A stretch of 64,000 bases of DNA from Paenibacillus_AR mesotrionivorans (lineage in GTDB: Bacteria > Bacillota > Bacilli > Paenibacillales > NBRC-103111). Of this stretch, positions 35,701 through 42,333 are shown piece after piece; position 1 is the first letter of the stretch, and every line of letters starts with the position of its first letter. The stretch spans positions 62,001-126,000 of the forward strand of contig NZ_JBJURJ010000017.1 in the NCBI RefSeq assembly GCF_046098205.1, read 5' to 3'. A model generated the notes under the pieces. It saw nothing but the letters and a program-made list of their open reading frames with translations. It made no database searches and was not told the origin of the DNA. The position numbers and the translations under genes were made by a program.

Positions 35701-36440
35701 CCAGCTTTACCTCCGGAGCTTTCTCCGGTGTGTCCTTCTCCAACACAGTGAGCACTCCTGCTTTTGTCCCAATTCTCTCTGTGGTTAAGGGCTCTAATGT
35801 AACGGTAGCCACGGTTGGCGACACCATCGTTTACTTCGTGAATTTAACCAACACCGGCAATGTTGCCGCATTGGCCACCTTAAGTGATCCGGTTCCCGCC
35901 GGAGGAGAATTTGTGCCCAACAGCGTTGTCGTCAACGGTGTGCCTGTGCCGGGGGTAGATCCGACCGCCGGAATTCCTGTGGGGACGATTCCTCCGGGTG
36001 GAACAGTAACCATTACGCTTACCCTGCAGGTGGAGATCGATACCCTGCCGCCGTCCCAGCAATTGGTGAACTCCGCGACGGCCAACTACACCTATCTGCT
36101 GCCTGACGGCAGAACTCTGCCGGGCTCCTCCACCTCCAATACGGTTGTAATTCCGGTATCCTCTCCGAATGTCAGCGCCGTGAAGAGCACCACCGCAATT
36201 GACGCCGTATCCGGCGACATCATCACCTACTCCATCGCAGTCACCAATAACGGGATTTCGCCTGTTAATAATGTGGTCCTGGTGGATCCGGCGCCTGTAG
36301 GAACCTCCTTTGTACCGGGCAGCGTGGCTGTTGACGGCACACCCGTTCCCGCCGCTAATCCGGCAGCAGGTGTCCAGTTGGGCTCCATCGCAGCAGGAGC
36401 GACTGTTATTGTAACCTTCCAGGTGCTGGTCTTGTCATGA
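29724..36440 (+). CDS. Giant DUF11 repeat protein, first part (possible AUU start, split by a frame change)
   Basis: About 2238 residues. A unique N-terminal domain of about 340 residues (TGAIVFTGNTLGLSRSDTSG, VLYAELIWGGTY) is followed by 15 DUF11 modules of about 130 residues, each with V-x-K-S, GDT-x-x-Y, TNxG, FVPGSVTVNG and G-x-IAPG. Modules alternate between a TNNG/SFTSGAF type and an NTGN/FTLPDGR type. No signal peptide, sortase or SLH signal is visible; such proteins in spore formers are suspected surface or spore-coat components. The best ribosome site (GGAGGTGGAT, 29711-29720) fits an ATT at 29724, not the ATG at 29709. The last module is cut by TGA and continues in the next frame. 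Confidence 0.85.
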   Translation: MPLIVRSTVNATGAIVFTGNTLGLSRSDTSGVPGTQDSIGAFVTTNTALRYGTYPFGTTDQYLLNSSSAVLSMPAGSTVLYAELIWGGTYSNGNVNLVSAINNPVSFTTPAGTFDVTPDTATYNQFDLGNGALGYVRTANVTTLVAQGSSGTYTTGRVVGTIVTSNDPTANNTGWTLGVIYSNPGLPFRNMSLRAGAVLVQANSSPVTNTITGFSTPTSGTVGARALFSAQEGDANRTGDQALFGPTANSLVALSGPNNFAANFFASQINNSLGQLDTTGTFGTRNQTNGAPGTNIVGGRQGWDITNVDVSSTLVNNQTTAVLRLTTSGDAYVLNANAIQIDINAPRVNVSKSANVTGALLGDTIRYTVTITNTGTANATDVVITDAIPSGGTFVPGSVTVGGIPRPNAVISSGVSLGTLAPSASFTVAYSVQITSSPQNQQTVNTANVSFNFQSIPGGPVTSAIIPSNSVAIPVYSPILVLAKTANTSNATVGSTVTYTIQASNSGNIAATTTVSDPIPAGTTFVPNSVTVNGVTVPGANIATGVSVGSIAPSSSAIITFQVLVQSLPSPPQLNNQASAAYTFTVPDGRTSSGSAASNTVTIPVALPNVTAVKSANFPDVTVGEAVTYTTVVTNNGIAAVTNVIVTDPGPSGGVFVPGSVTVNGAPQPSGNPASGIPIGTLGPGASTTVTFQFTSTTLPNPAQFVNRASVAYSSGAFQGLTLTNTVTIPVFQPILNLIKSVNQSVATVGDTLVYTVIVQNTGNYAAQVTLTDTTPAGTAFVPGSVTVNSLPVPGASPVTGIPVGSVAPGSAVRVTFSYLLQTLPAPPRVVNQATAAFSFTLPSGRSITGTPVVSNIVDIPATAPNVTVAKSANFTTVTLNDVIVYTVVITNNGAQTVNNVIFSDAIPASTVFVPGSVTVNGVVSPAADPTTGMSLSPIAPGVTTTVVFSARVVSIPNANPAFLSNRANVSYTSGAFTGTSSSPLINTLAYLPVISVAKSSSTNNATVGDTFSYTLTLNNTGNYPAQVTLFDALAPETQFVPNSVIINGFPNPGVSPDTGIPLDTVAAGETYIVSFSVAILSIPANQTLNNTAAGPFTYTLPDGRSLSGSSTSNTTAVRVSAPNVSVVKSVNAIDAVNGDILTYISVVTNNGLSPINNAVLSDVVPPGSTFVSGSVTVNGAPVPSASPATGIPIGTVAAGAAATVTFEVIISMPVPAILSNQASVSFTSGVFSASSLSNVTQTPVTQPTITLVKTADTALATVGDTVVYTIAVSNTGNVAAQLTLTDIIPAGTTFIPNTVIVGGSSVPGADPGAGIVVGTVAPGATISVLFSVLVTSLPPTQQLSNQASAAFTFVPPDGRTLTGSAVSNVQTVPVTEPSVAIVKSTTTTTTTVGDTIPYTVVVTNNGIVAITNAVVTDPVPAGTSFVPGTVFVNGVLVPAAFPPAGIPIGTIAPGASTTVTFSLLVNSLPSPAAVTNQASVSFTSGAFNGTNFSNTLSVPVFQPILSAVKTPGVTNATVGDTLSYTIAVTNTGNFGAAAVVTDNIPSGTSFVPNSVIIDGVPAAGVSPATGIPIAIVNPGQTVQVTFSVIIDFLPTPQQLNNQATVTFTYTLPDGRVFTGSIVSNTATVSVTAPNVTVVKSTPSTVAAINDVIAYSISVTNNGITAISNTVLTDPIPAGSAFVPGSVTINGIPQPSATPVAGIILGTIAPGATVLVGFSITVTSLLNPAVITNQSSVSFTSGSFSATSFSNVVSTPVFQPVLSVAKSSSSANATVGDTIVYTSVITNTGNFGAAVILTDPIPAGTTFVPNSVIVNGNSLAGADPATGINAGIVVPGVPVTVTFSVIITSLPPTQQLVNQSTADFTFTLPDGRTLTGAVPSNTSTTTVSSPTVTLAKSTTFTAVSVGDVVPYTIIITNEGIANVNDVVLVDPIPQGSAFVPGSVVVDGAARPTANPASGVSIGTIAPGATVTVTFNVTVTSLPVSQLLTNTASASFTSGAFSGVSFSNTVSTPAFVPILSVVKGSNVTVATVGDTIVYFVNLTNTGNVAALATLSDPVPAGGEFVPNSVVVNGVPVPGVDPTAGIPVGTIPPGGTVTITLTLQVEIDTLPPSQQLVNSATANYTYLLPDGRTLPGSSTSNTVVIPVSSPNVSAVKSTTAIDAVSGDIITYSIAVTNNGISPVNNVVLVDPAPVGTSFVPGSVAVDGTPVPAANPAAGVQLGSIAAGATVIVTFQVLVLS

Positions 36441-37753
36441 GCATCAACCCGCCGGTAAACAACGTTGTTCGGAATCAATCCCACATCAGGTATAGCTTCG
36501 GCGAGAACAGCTTTGTCACCTATTCCAATATTACCGATACCCCCCTTGTGGGACCGCAATTGTCCATTACAAAAGGAACTGCCGCTGTAGAAGCGCAACC
36601 GGGTGCACCGGTTGCCTTCTACGCGGTCATCGCCAACACAGGCAACCGTGCAGCCGATGTGACGCTTTATGATCTGTTGCCGGGCAGCACACAATTTGTG
36701 CCGAACAGCGTCAGCCGGGATCAGGTTCCGATACCAGGGGCGGATTTGGCGGCTGGATACCATCTGGGTCTTATTTATCCGGGAACGCAAACGGTAATTG
36801 CCTACCAGCTAATGGTGAGCGCCACCAGCACTGCCGGACAGCTGGTAAACCGGCTGCTGGCCAGATATGTGTTTACCTCAGGAGACGGCCGGTTGGTTGA
36901 CGGGGAGGTGTTGTCCAACGAGGTCAGCATCGCGGTGGACCCGGTGAGCGGCGTTGAGCTCGCGGTGGTGCTTTCGGTGGACAAAAGCCGCGCTGCGCCA
37001 GGTGAAGCCCTGCGTTATACGCTTCTGATTGTCAACCAGGGGGTACTGTCTGCGGAGGTGACTGCCTTCATTCCCATCCCGGAGGGCACACTGTTTGTTC
37101 CCAACAGCCTGACCGTTAACGGCATTCTGCGCAGCGGCAGTTTTCCGCCAAGCGGCATTTCTTTGGGGATTCTTCTTCCGCAGGGTGAAGTGACCGTTTC
37201 ATTCGAGGTAACCGTGCCGGGCTACGGGACCGCTTATCCTGGTCTCATTCTGCAGGATCAAGCCAACGTAACCGCCACCTACACCCTGCCGGACCGGCAG
37301 GAAATCGAAACGGAACAGATCGTCTCCAATCCGGTTTCCACTACCCTGTATTTTCCTGTATTTCAAGTAGACATTTCAGCGATGCCCGGCATTGTTGCGC
37401 CAGAGGAGCCCGTTGATTTGATCGTCACCATTATCAATACCGGAAACCTCGAGGCGGTGGCCGATCTGGGCAGGCTGATCCCGGGTCAGCTCATCCTAGT
37501 GCCCGGCAGCTTCCGCATCAACGGCACCTCTGCACCCGATCCAGGGCGGGATGGTCTATTGGGTCTGACTGTTGTTTCCCCCCAGCAGCGTCTCGTGATC
37601 ACGTACAGGGCCATTGTCAGCCCGTTTATCGTCAGCCCTACCCTTACAGGCAGCGTAGTCCTGTATTACACCTTCACCCTGAATGGAAATGTGTTCCGTG
37701 GGGAGGTGTCCTCCAACCTGTACCGGCTGATTGTGGAAACCTTAGATGAATAA
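36437..37753 (+). CDS. DUF11 repeat protein, second part (same protein in -1 frame)
   Basis: 438 residues starting at ATG 36437, which overlaps the TGA of the first part (ATGA). Its first 35 residues (NNVVRNQSHIRYSFGENSF) complete the half module left at the end of the first part, and three further, more divergent DUF11 modules follow (FVPNSVSRD, FVPNSLTVNG, LVPGSFRING). So it is the C-terminus of the same protein. Either translation reinitiates at the overlap, ribosomes shift by -1, or a single-base indel or sequencing error split the gene. It ends at a strong terminator. Confidence 0.8.
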   Translation: MSINPPVNNVVRNQSHIRYSFGENSFVTYSNITDTPLVGPQLSITKGTAAVEAQPGAPVAFYAVIANTGNRAADVTLYDLLPGSTQFVPNSVSRDQVPIPGADLAAGYHLGLIYPGTQTVIAYQLMVSATSTAGQLVNRLLARYVFTSGDGRLVDGEVLSNEVSIAVDPVSGVELAVVLSVDKSRAAPGEALRYTLLIVNQGVLSAEVTAFIPIPEGTLFVPNSLTVNGILRSGSFPPSGISLGILLPQGEVTVSFEVTVPGYGTAYPGLILQDQANVTATYTLPDRQEIETEQIVSNPVSTTLYFPVFQVDISAMPGIVAPEEPVDLIVTIINTGNLEAVADLGRLIPGQLILVPGSFRINGTSAPDPGRDGLLGLTVVSPQQRLVITYRAIVSPFIVSPTLTGSVVLYYTFTLNGNVFRGEVSSNLYRLIVETLDE

Positions 37754-37764
37754 TATTTATTTCA

Positions 37765-37805
37765 AAAGCAAAAACCCGTGCGCCTCTTGCACGGGTTTTT
37801 GCTTT
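37765..37805. terminator. Strong bidirectional terminator
   Basis: A perfect 17-bp stem: AAAGCAAAAACCCGTGC (37765-37781) and GCACGGGTTTTTGCTTT (37789-37805) with a 7-base loop. It lies between the convergent DUF11 and rarA genes and has T runs for both. Confidence 0.9.
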
Positions 37806-37814
37806 ACTCTGCGG

Positions 37815-39137
37815 TTATTCCTGATGCTTGGCCCGCCAGGCGGCGATTTTCTCTACCCATTCCTTGACCCGTGCCTCGTTCCCCTGGGTGGTAGGTTTGT
37901 AATACTGCCGGTCCCGCAGGGATTCGGGCAGGCATTCCATCATGGTCAGCTTCTCCTCCGTGTCATGGGCGTACTGGTAGCCTTCCCCGTAGCGCAGCTC
38001 CTGCATCAGCTTTGTAGGGGCATTGCGCAGATGCAGAGGCACCGGCTCCGCCATCATCTGAAGGGCATCCGCCTTGGCGCTGCTGTATGCTTCGTACAGC
38101 GCATTGGACTTGGGCGCCAGGGACAGATGAGTCACCGCATGGGTCAAGTGAACGGTGCATTCCGGCATCCCGATAAAATGGCAGGCCTGATACACGCTGA
38201 CTGCGATGTCCAACGCTCGGCTATCCGCCATGCCAATATCCTCACTGGCAAACCGAACCAGCCGTCTGGCCACATACAGGGGATCCTCCCCCGCTTCCAG
38301 CATACGGGCCAGCCAATAAACCGCGGCGTTCACATCGGAGTTGCGCATGGATTTGTGCAGCGCGGAGATCAGGTTGTAATGCTCCTCGCCGTTTTTATCG
38401 TACAAAAGAGACTTTTTGCTGATGCACTGCTCGATGATTTCCTTAGTGACGGTAATGCTCTCCGCATCCTGAACACCATTCAGCACAACCATCTCCAGAG
38501 TATTCAGCGCCACCCGCGCATCTCCATTGGCAAAATTGGCAATCAGGAGCAGCATCTCCTCCGTTATAACAAGCCGGGTCCAGCCGAAGCCGCGGGGGTC
38601 GGTTGTTGCCAGCTTCAACAGCTGCAGCAGATCCGGCGCCGACAGCGCATGCAAAACAAACACCTTGCAGCGGGACAGCAAAGCCGCGTTGATTTCAAAG
38701 GAGGGATTTTCCGTGGTCGCTCCGATGAGAATGATGCTTCCCTTTTCCACAAAGGGCAAAAATGCGTCCTGCTGGGCCTTATTGAACCGGTGGATTTCAT
38801 CTACGAACAGGATGGTTTTTTCCCCCATCAGCCGGTTGTGCTCCGCCCGGGTCATAACCTCCTTGATTTCCTTTATGCCGCTGGTTACCGCGCTGAAGTC
38901 CACAAATTGCGCTTTGGTTTTATGGGCGATAATCCGCGCCAGGGTGGTTTTGCCCACACCGGGCGGACCCCAGAAGATCATGGAGGGCACGATGTCCTGC
39001 TCCACCATCTGCCGGAGCACCTTGCCCTCACCCAACAGGTGGCTTTGGCCCACATAATCGGACAAGCTGTCCGGACGCAGGCGGCTGGCCAAGGGACTGC
39101 TCCAGGCCCGGTCGTCAAACAAGGATGGCTCCTCCAT
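37815..39137 (-). CDS. rarA: Replication-associated recombination protein A (RarA/MgsA)
   Basis: 440 residues of an AAA+ ATPase related to clamp loaders. Walker A is WGPPGVGKTTLARII, Walker B ILFVDEIHRFNK, and sensor/box VII IGATTENPSFEINAALLSRC. The C-terminal helical part includes VYWLARMLEAGEDPLYVARR and RFASEDIGMAD, typical of RarA. It acts at stalled replication forks with SSB. Its length matches the family. It is monocistronic and convergent with the DUF11 genes. Confidence 0.95.
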   Translation of the reverse strand: MEEPSLFDDRAWSSPLASRLRPDSLSDYVGQSHLLGEGKVLRQMVEQDIVPSMIFWGPPGVGKTTLARIIAHKTKAQFVDFSAVTSGIKEIKEVMTRAEHNRLMGEKTILFVDEIHRFNKAQQDAFLPFVEKGSIILIGATTENPSFEINAALLSRCKVFVLHALSAPDLLQLLKLATTDPRGFGWTRLVITEEMLLLIANFANGDARVALNTLEMVVLNGVQDAESITVTKEIIEQCISKKSLLYDKNGEEHYNLISALHKSMRNSDVNAAVYWLARMLEAGEDPLYVARRLVRFASEDIGMADSRALDIAVSVYQACHFIGMPECTVHLTHAVTHLSLAPKSNALYEAYSSAKADALQMMAEPVPLHLRNAPTKLMQELRYGEGYQYAHDTEEKLTMMECLPESLRDRQYYKPTTQGNEARVKEWVEKIAAWRAKHQE

Positions 39138-39221
39138 CTCGCAGTCTTCCTTTCAGGTTTGGTTTAAAGGATATATCCTCTATTTTACAGTGTCCGCCAG
39201 TGCCGTCAACCTGGGCCCGGA

Positions 39222-39290
39222 AGGGGTATTTTCAGATAAAAATACCCCTCCCCGGAAACTGCATGTTTCAAGGGAGAGGTATTACACGAA
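39222..39290 (-). other. Two hairpins downstream of the HTH/DUF2975 operon
   Basis: GGGGTATTTT (39222-39231) pairs with AAAATACCCC (39239-39248), and CTCCC..GAAAC pairs with GTTTC..GGGAG at about 39248-39276. They lie between the end of the HTH gene and rarA. They lack a clear T run, so termination is only possible. Confidence 0.4.
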
Positions 39291-39299
39291 AGACCGGTT

Positions 39300-39515
39300 T
39301 TAATTATGCTCATCCGTTTTGTATTCCAAAATATCTCCGGGCTGACACTCCAGTGCCTTGCAAATGGCCTCCAGTGTTGAAAACCGGATAGCCTTGGCCT
39401 TCCCGTTTTTGAGAATGGACAGGTTTGCCATGGTAATGCCAACCCGTTCCGAAAGCTCCGTGACACTCATTTTCCGCTTCGCCAGCATGACATCAATGTT
39501 GATAATAATAGCCAT
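39300..39515 (-). CDS. Cro/CI-type HTH regulator (YozG-like)
   Basis: 71 residues from ATG 39515 (GAGGTG eight bases upstream). The chain is almost only a helix-turn-helix: INIDVMLAKRKMSVTELSER, then VGITMANLSILKNGKAKAIRFSTLEAICKALECQPGDIL. It follows the DUF2975 membrane gene by 10 bases. This membrane protein/regulator pair is common in Firmicutes and may form a small signalling unit; its targets are unknown. Confidence 0.87.
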   Translation of the reverse strand: MAIIINIDVMLAKRKMSVTELSERVGITMANLSILKNGKAKAIRFSTLEAICKALECQPGDILEYKTDEHN

Positions 39516-39525
39516 ATCCGTCACC

Positions 39526-40002
39526 TCAAACCGTCAGATCAAGCTCTGATTGGATATCGATGGCATTCTTCAACAGCTTCTGCAGGACAGCTGCAAAAAC
39601 GGCGATTACCATAGAGGCGAAAACGAAGACCAAATTGACTAAAACGATGCCAGGTGCATCGTCCTGCTGCCCCAGGATGAGGAAAAACGGCAGAATGGCT
39701 ACAAACACAAGACTGATGGCGACGGCGCTGGCCTTAATCCGCTTCAGGGCGGCCACCGACAATTCCGAGAAGGCGTTATTCCTGTCGATAAAACCAAGCA
39801 GCCGCAATGCCTGAAAAAGCGCATAATAAAACGGTATGGTGGTGAGGTACAAACCACCCACAATCGGATAAATCACATAACCCGGATAATCCTCCAGCAG
39901 CTCCTTGCCAACCAAAGGCAAACCCAGTATGCATACGGCCAGAATCAGAAGCCCAATCAGAACAACCGTCGCCTTCAAAAAAAGCGTCGATCCCCGTGCC
40001 AT
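39526..40002 (-). CDS. DUF2975-family membrane protein
   Basis: About 158 residues from ATG 40002 (GGAGTG upstream) with four hydrophobic segments, near residues 10-33 (FLKATVVLIGLLILAVCILG), 45-65, 95-115 and 125-148. The pattern and the adjacent HTH gene match DUF2975 pairs. It may sequester or modulate the regulator, in the style of SdpI/SdpR; that is inference. Confidence 0.82.
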   Translation of the reverse strand: MARGSTLFLKATVVLIGLLILAVCILGLPLVGKELLEDYPGYVIYPIVGGLYLTTIPFYYALFQALRLLGFIDRNNAFSELSVAALKRIKASAVAISLVFVAILPFFLILGQQDDAPGIVLVNLVFVFASMVIAVFAAVLQKLLKNAIDIQSELDLTV

Positions 40003-40036
40003 GACAACATCACTCCAATTCATTTATGTCATGTTG

Positions 40037-40065
40037 ATTGTAGCATCCGATTTATCGATTAACAA
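40037..40065 (-). promoter_or_regulatory. Promoter of the DUF2975/HTH pair
   Basis: On the minus strand TTGTTA (40065-40060) and TACAAT (40042-40037) are spaced 17 bp, and TGC before the -10 makes it an extended type. Confidence 0.7.
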
Positions 40066-40101
40066 TATATTTTTATTGTATTTTGTTATTTTTTTATTCT
40101 T

Positions 40102-42189
40102 TTAAGGACTCACTTCCCTGAAAGTGGCATCTTCCTGGAAGGTGGCTTCCGTGCCAGCCTGGGCATAAAGCAGATAGTTGGTATGCCGCAGGTATTTGGC
40201 GGAGTCCGCCCAGGTCTGGTAGGAGGCTCTCTGCGGATCGGCCAAACCCGCGACCCGGCGGAAGGTAGCCTCGTTCTTGAAGGCGGCGGTGCTGTCATTC
40301 AGGTCCAGCCATACCTCTCCATTGGTGCGAACCCGAAGATAACGGCCCGGGAAGTTGACGGATTCAAAGGAGATACCGGCAGCATCCGCCAGTCCGGCAA
40401 CCATTTTGAATTGGGCATCAGCAGCCGGAGACACATTGGCGTCCAGCCGGACCCGGTAGCTGCTGTGGCGGACATTACGGTCCGGATAATTAAAGGACTG
40501 CAGGCGGACGTTCACCGCAACCGGCTCCACTCTCCATTGCTGGTTGGCTCCCAGCACGTACCGCCATTGCTGGATCAGTGCGCCTTCGGCAGTGTTATTG
40601 CCCGCTGCATCCGCAGGTTTATTGGATTGCACCGGCGTAATCCGGTGATACCCCGCTCCGGTGGGGATAAAGGCAAACCTCTGGTTATCCCCGCCGTTAC
40701 TGGACCCCAACACAAACTTGGCCCCATGCTCCAATGAACCTCCTGCCACCTCCAGAGCCAAGCCACTCTGGGTGTTCTTAATGCTGTATTGGCCACCGCC
40801 CAGATGGGTCACTGTCCACTGCTGGAGGGCTGCTCCCGTGTAGGTGGACTTGCGCACCTGCGCACCTCCGGCGGTTCCGGCCGCTTCCATAACCTTGCCG
40901 TCCAGACGTAAGGAGAAGCGGTATATGCCGTCAGGAATATTCCCTTCGGGGAGTGCAGCCGTACCGCCCCCGCCCGCTGGCCGGGTATACAGTAAGGTAC
41001 CGAAGCCCAACTGGTCAAAGGTGGAGGGATATTGAATGTTCGGTCCGCCTTCCGGTCTTACCAGAGCCGCTCTTGCCGCAATGTTGGGCACGGAAAGCCC
41101 CTTGCGTTTGGCATAATGGTTATAGATCATTTCCCAGATGGACCGGTATTCATTGCGGTTGTCAGCGGAAATTACCGCGTGGGTCTGCACTGCTCCGTTG
41201 GTGCCCGAGCCCCATTCATAAGCGGCAAAGGGAACATTGTCATCTCCGTTATTGTATTTGGCCACATATTCTGCTGCACGCAGGAAACGGTTGTTGGCCC
41301 AACCGTAAAGATCCTCTCCCTGATTCCAGGCCATTTCGTTGACGACGGCCATGAGTCCCACACCCAGCTGGGTATGCGCCTGGTCACGCCCGGACTCCTG
41401 CCATTGGGCCAGCCCGTTGGGATGGAGAAAAGGAATTGCATTGTAGATGGAGCCGTTCCCCGCCCCATGTTTGAAATACTCTACACCCATATCGTAAATA
41501 TCCCGCCGGTCGCAGAAAATTCCGATAGCAACGGTTGCCGCCATATTAGCGAGATCCCAGTTGGCCCAATAATTCTGGATATAGGCGTCATTGTGGTCCT
41601 TGCCATATTCATTGCCGATGAGGAAACGCTCCACCAGCGGCTTGTAAAATACGTTCAACAGCATGCTCTGCATCTGGGTCAGGTTAAACCCGGGATAATC
41701 CCGCATCAGCTCCGCCGCATTGGCCAGCTGGTACCCGTAGAGCCCGGAGGCCAAATACCGGTCCGCATTCCCGGACAGTGTGGTCAGGGTAGAGGACCAG
41801 GCGTTGAGAATATCCCGTGCTGTATCCCCATGGGCGGTGCTGCCGCTGATCTTCCAGCGCAGGGCGTTCTGGTAGGCACGGGCAATATCATTAAACAACA
41901 GAGCCACATTATCCCCTGAGCCGCCGCGGATGATGGTTGCGGCAGCACGGGGCGTCCATCCCGCTTGGGACAAGGGACTATTGACCAATTGGTTCCAACC
42001 TTCCAGATAAGGCTGCGTACCTGCGTTGACCATTTGCTTCATCCGGTCCAGGTCCGTCTGGGTATGCAGCAGACCGGGATGGGCAAAAGCCGCTGGGGCC
42101 GCCTCGGCCCTCTTTTCCCCCACCAATCCGGCCATTCCTCCAACCAACAGGCTCAAAATAACGGTGAATACAAGCCACTTCTTCTTCAT
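40102..42189 (-). CDS. Secreted alginate-lyase-superfamily polysaccharide lyase with ricin-B and AbfB modules
   Basis: 695 residues. Signal peptide 1-31 (AEA cleavage). The lyase domain (about 37-390) starts with AFAHPGLLHTQTDLDRMKQM and has NYWANWDLANMAATVAIGIF and QESGRDQAHTQLGVGLM, hallmarks of the Alginate_lyase (alpha/alpha toroid) superfamily. A ricin-B-like module with QQW repeats covers about 417-560, and an AbfB-like arabinose-binding module (LQSFNYPDRNVRHSSYRV) about 563-695. It would cleave a uronate-containing polysaccharide outside the cell, and AbfB suggests arabinose side chains. It is the last gene of the carbohydrate operon. The exact PL family was not assigned. Confidence 0.85.
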   Translation of the reverse strand: MKKKWLVFTVILSLLVGGMAGLVGEKRAEAAPAAFAHPGLLHTQTDLDRMKQMVNAGTQPYLEGWNQLVNSPLSQAGWTPRAAATIIRGGSGDNVALLFNDIARAYQNALRWKISGSTAHGDTARDILNAWSSTLTTLSGNADRYLASGLYGYQLANAAELMRDYPGFNLTQMQSMLLNVFYKPLVERFLIGNEYGKDHNDAYIQNYWANWDLANMAATVAIGIFCDRRDIYDMGVEYFKHGAGNGSIYNAIPFLHPNGLAQWQESGRDQAHTQLGVGLMAVVNEMAWNQGEDLYGWANNRFLRAAEYVAKYNNGDDNVPFAAYEWGSGTNGAVQTHAVISADNRNEYRSIWEMIYNHYAKRKGLSVPNIAARAALVRPEGGPNIQYPSTFDQLGFGTLLYTRPAGGGGTAALPEGNIPDGIYRFSLRLDGKVMEAAGTAGGAQVRKSTYTGAALQQWTVTHLGGGQYSIKNTQSGLALEVAGGSLEHGAKFVLGSSNGGDNQRFAFIPTGAGYHRITPVQSNKPADAAGNNTAEGALIQQWRYVLGANQQWRVEPVAVNVRLQSFNYPDRNVRHSSYRVRLDANVSPAADAQFKMVAGLADAAGISFESVNFPGRYLRVRTNGEVWLDLNDSTAAFKNEATFRRVAGLADPQRASYQTWADSAKYLRHTNYLLYAQAGTEATFQEDATFREVSP

Positions 42190-42269
42190 TGCTTCATCCT
42201 CTCCTTCGATTCAGTTCCGGACCTTATCCGGCACTTACTAATCCCTTACTCCCTCCTCACCTCCCTTCA

Positions 42270-42326
42270 TAAAAGCAAAAGACAGAGTATCCCACCTGCT
42301 GCAATCCGATGAGACACTCTGCTTGC
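42270..42326 (-). terminator. Possible terminator between the two lyase genes
   Basis: On the minus strand CAGAGTGTCTC pairs imperfectly with GGGATACTCTG across a long loop, followed by TCTTTTGCTTTT. It may reduce readthrough from the SLH lyase gene into the secreted lyase gene. Confidence 0.5.
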
Positions 42327-42333
42327 TAAGTGA

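Noticed and set aside
34685..35827. Long open frames on the minus strand under the DUF11 gene (also 32015-32359, 32792-33376, 33761-34153)
   Set aside because: They mirror the Thr/Val/Asn-rich repeat codons and repeat with the same module period; there are no ribosome sites and the products are low complexity.
37746..39167. A 473-codon plus-strand frame over rarA
   Set aside because: It is the antisense of a clear AAA+ ATPase gene and starts inside the terminator.
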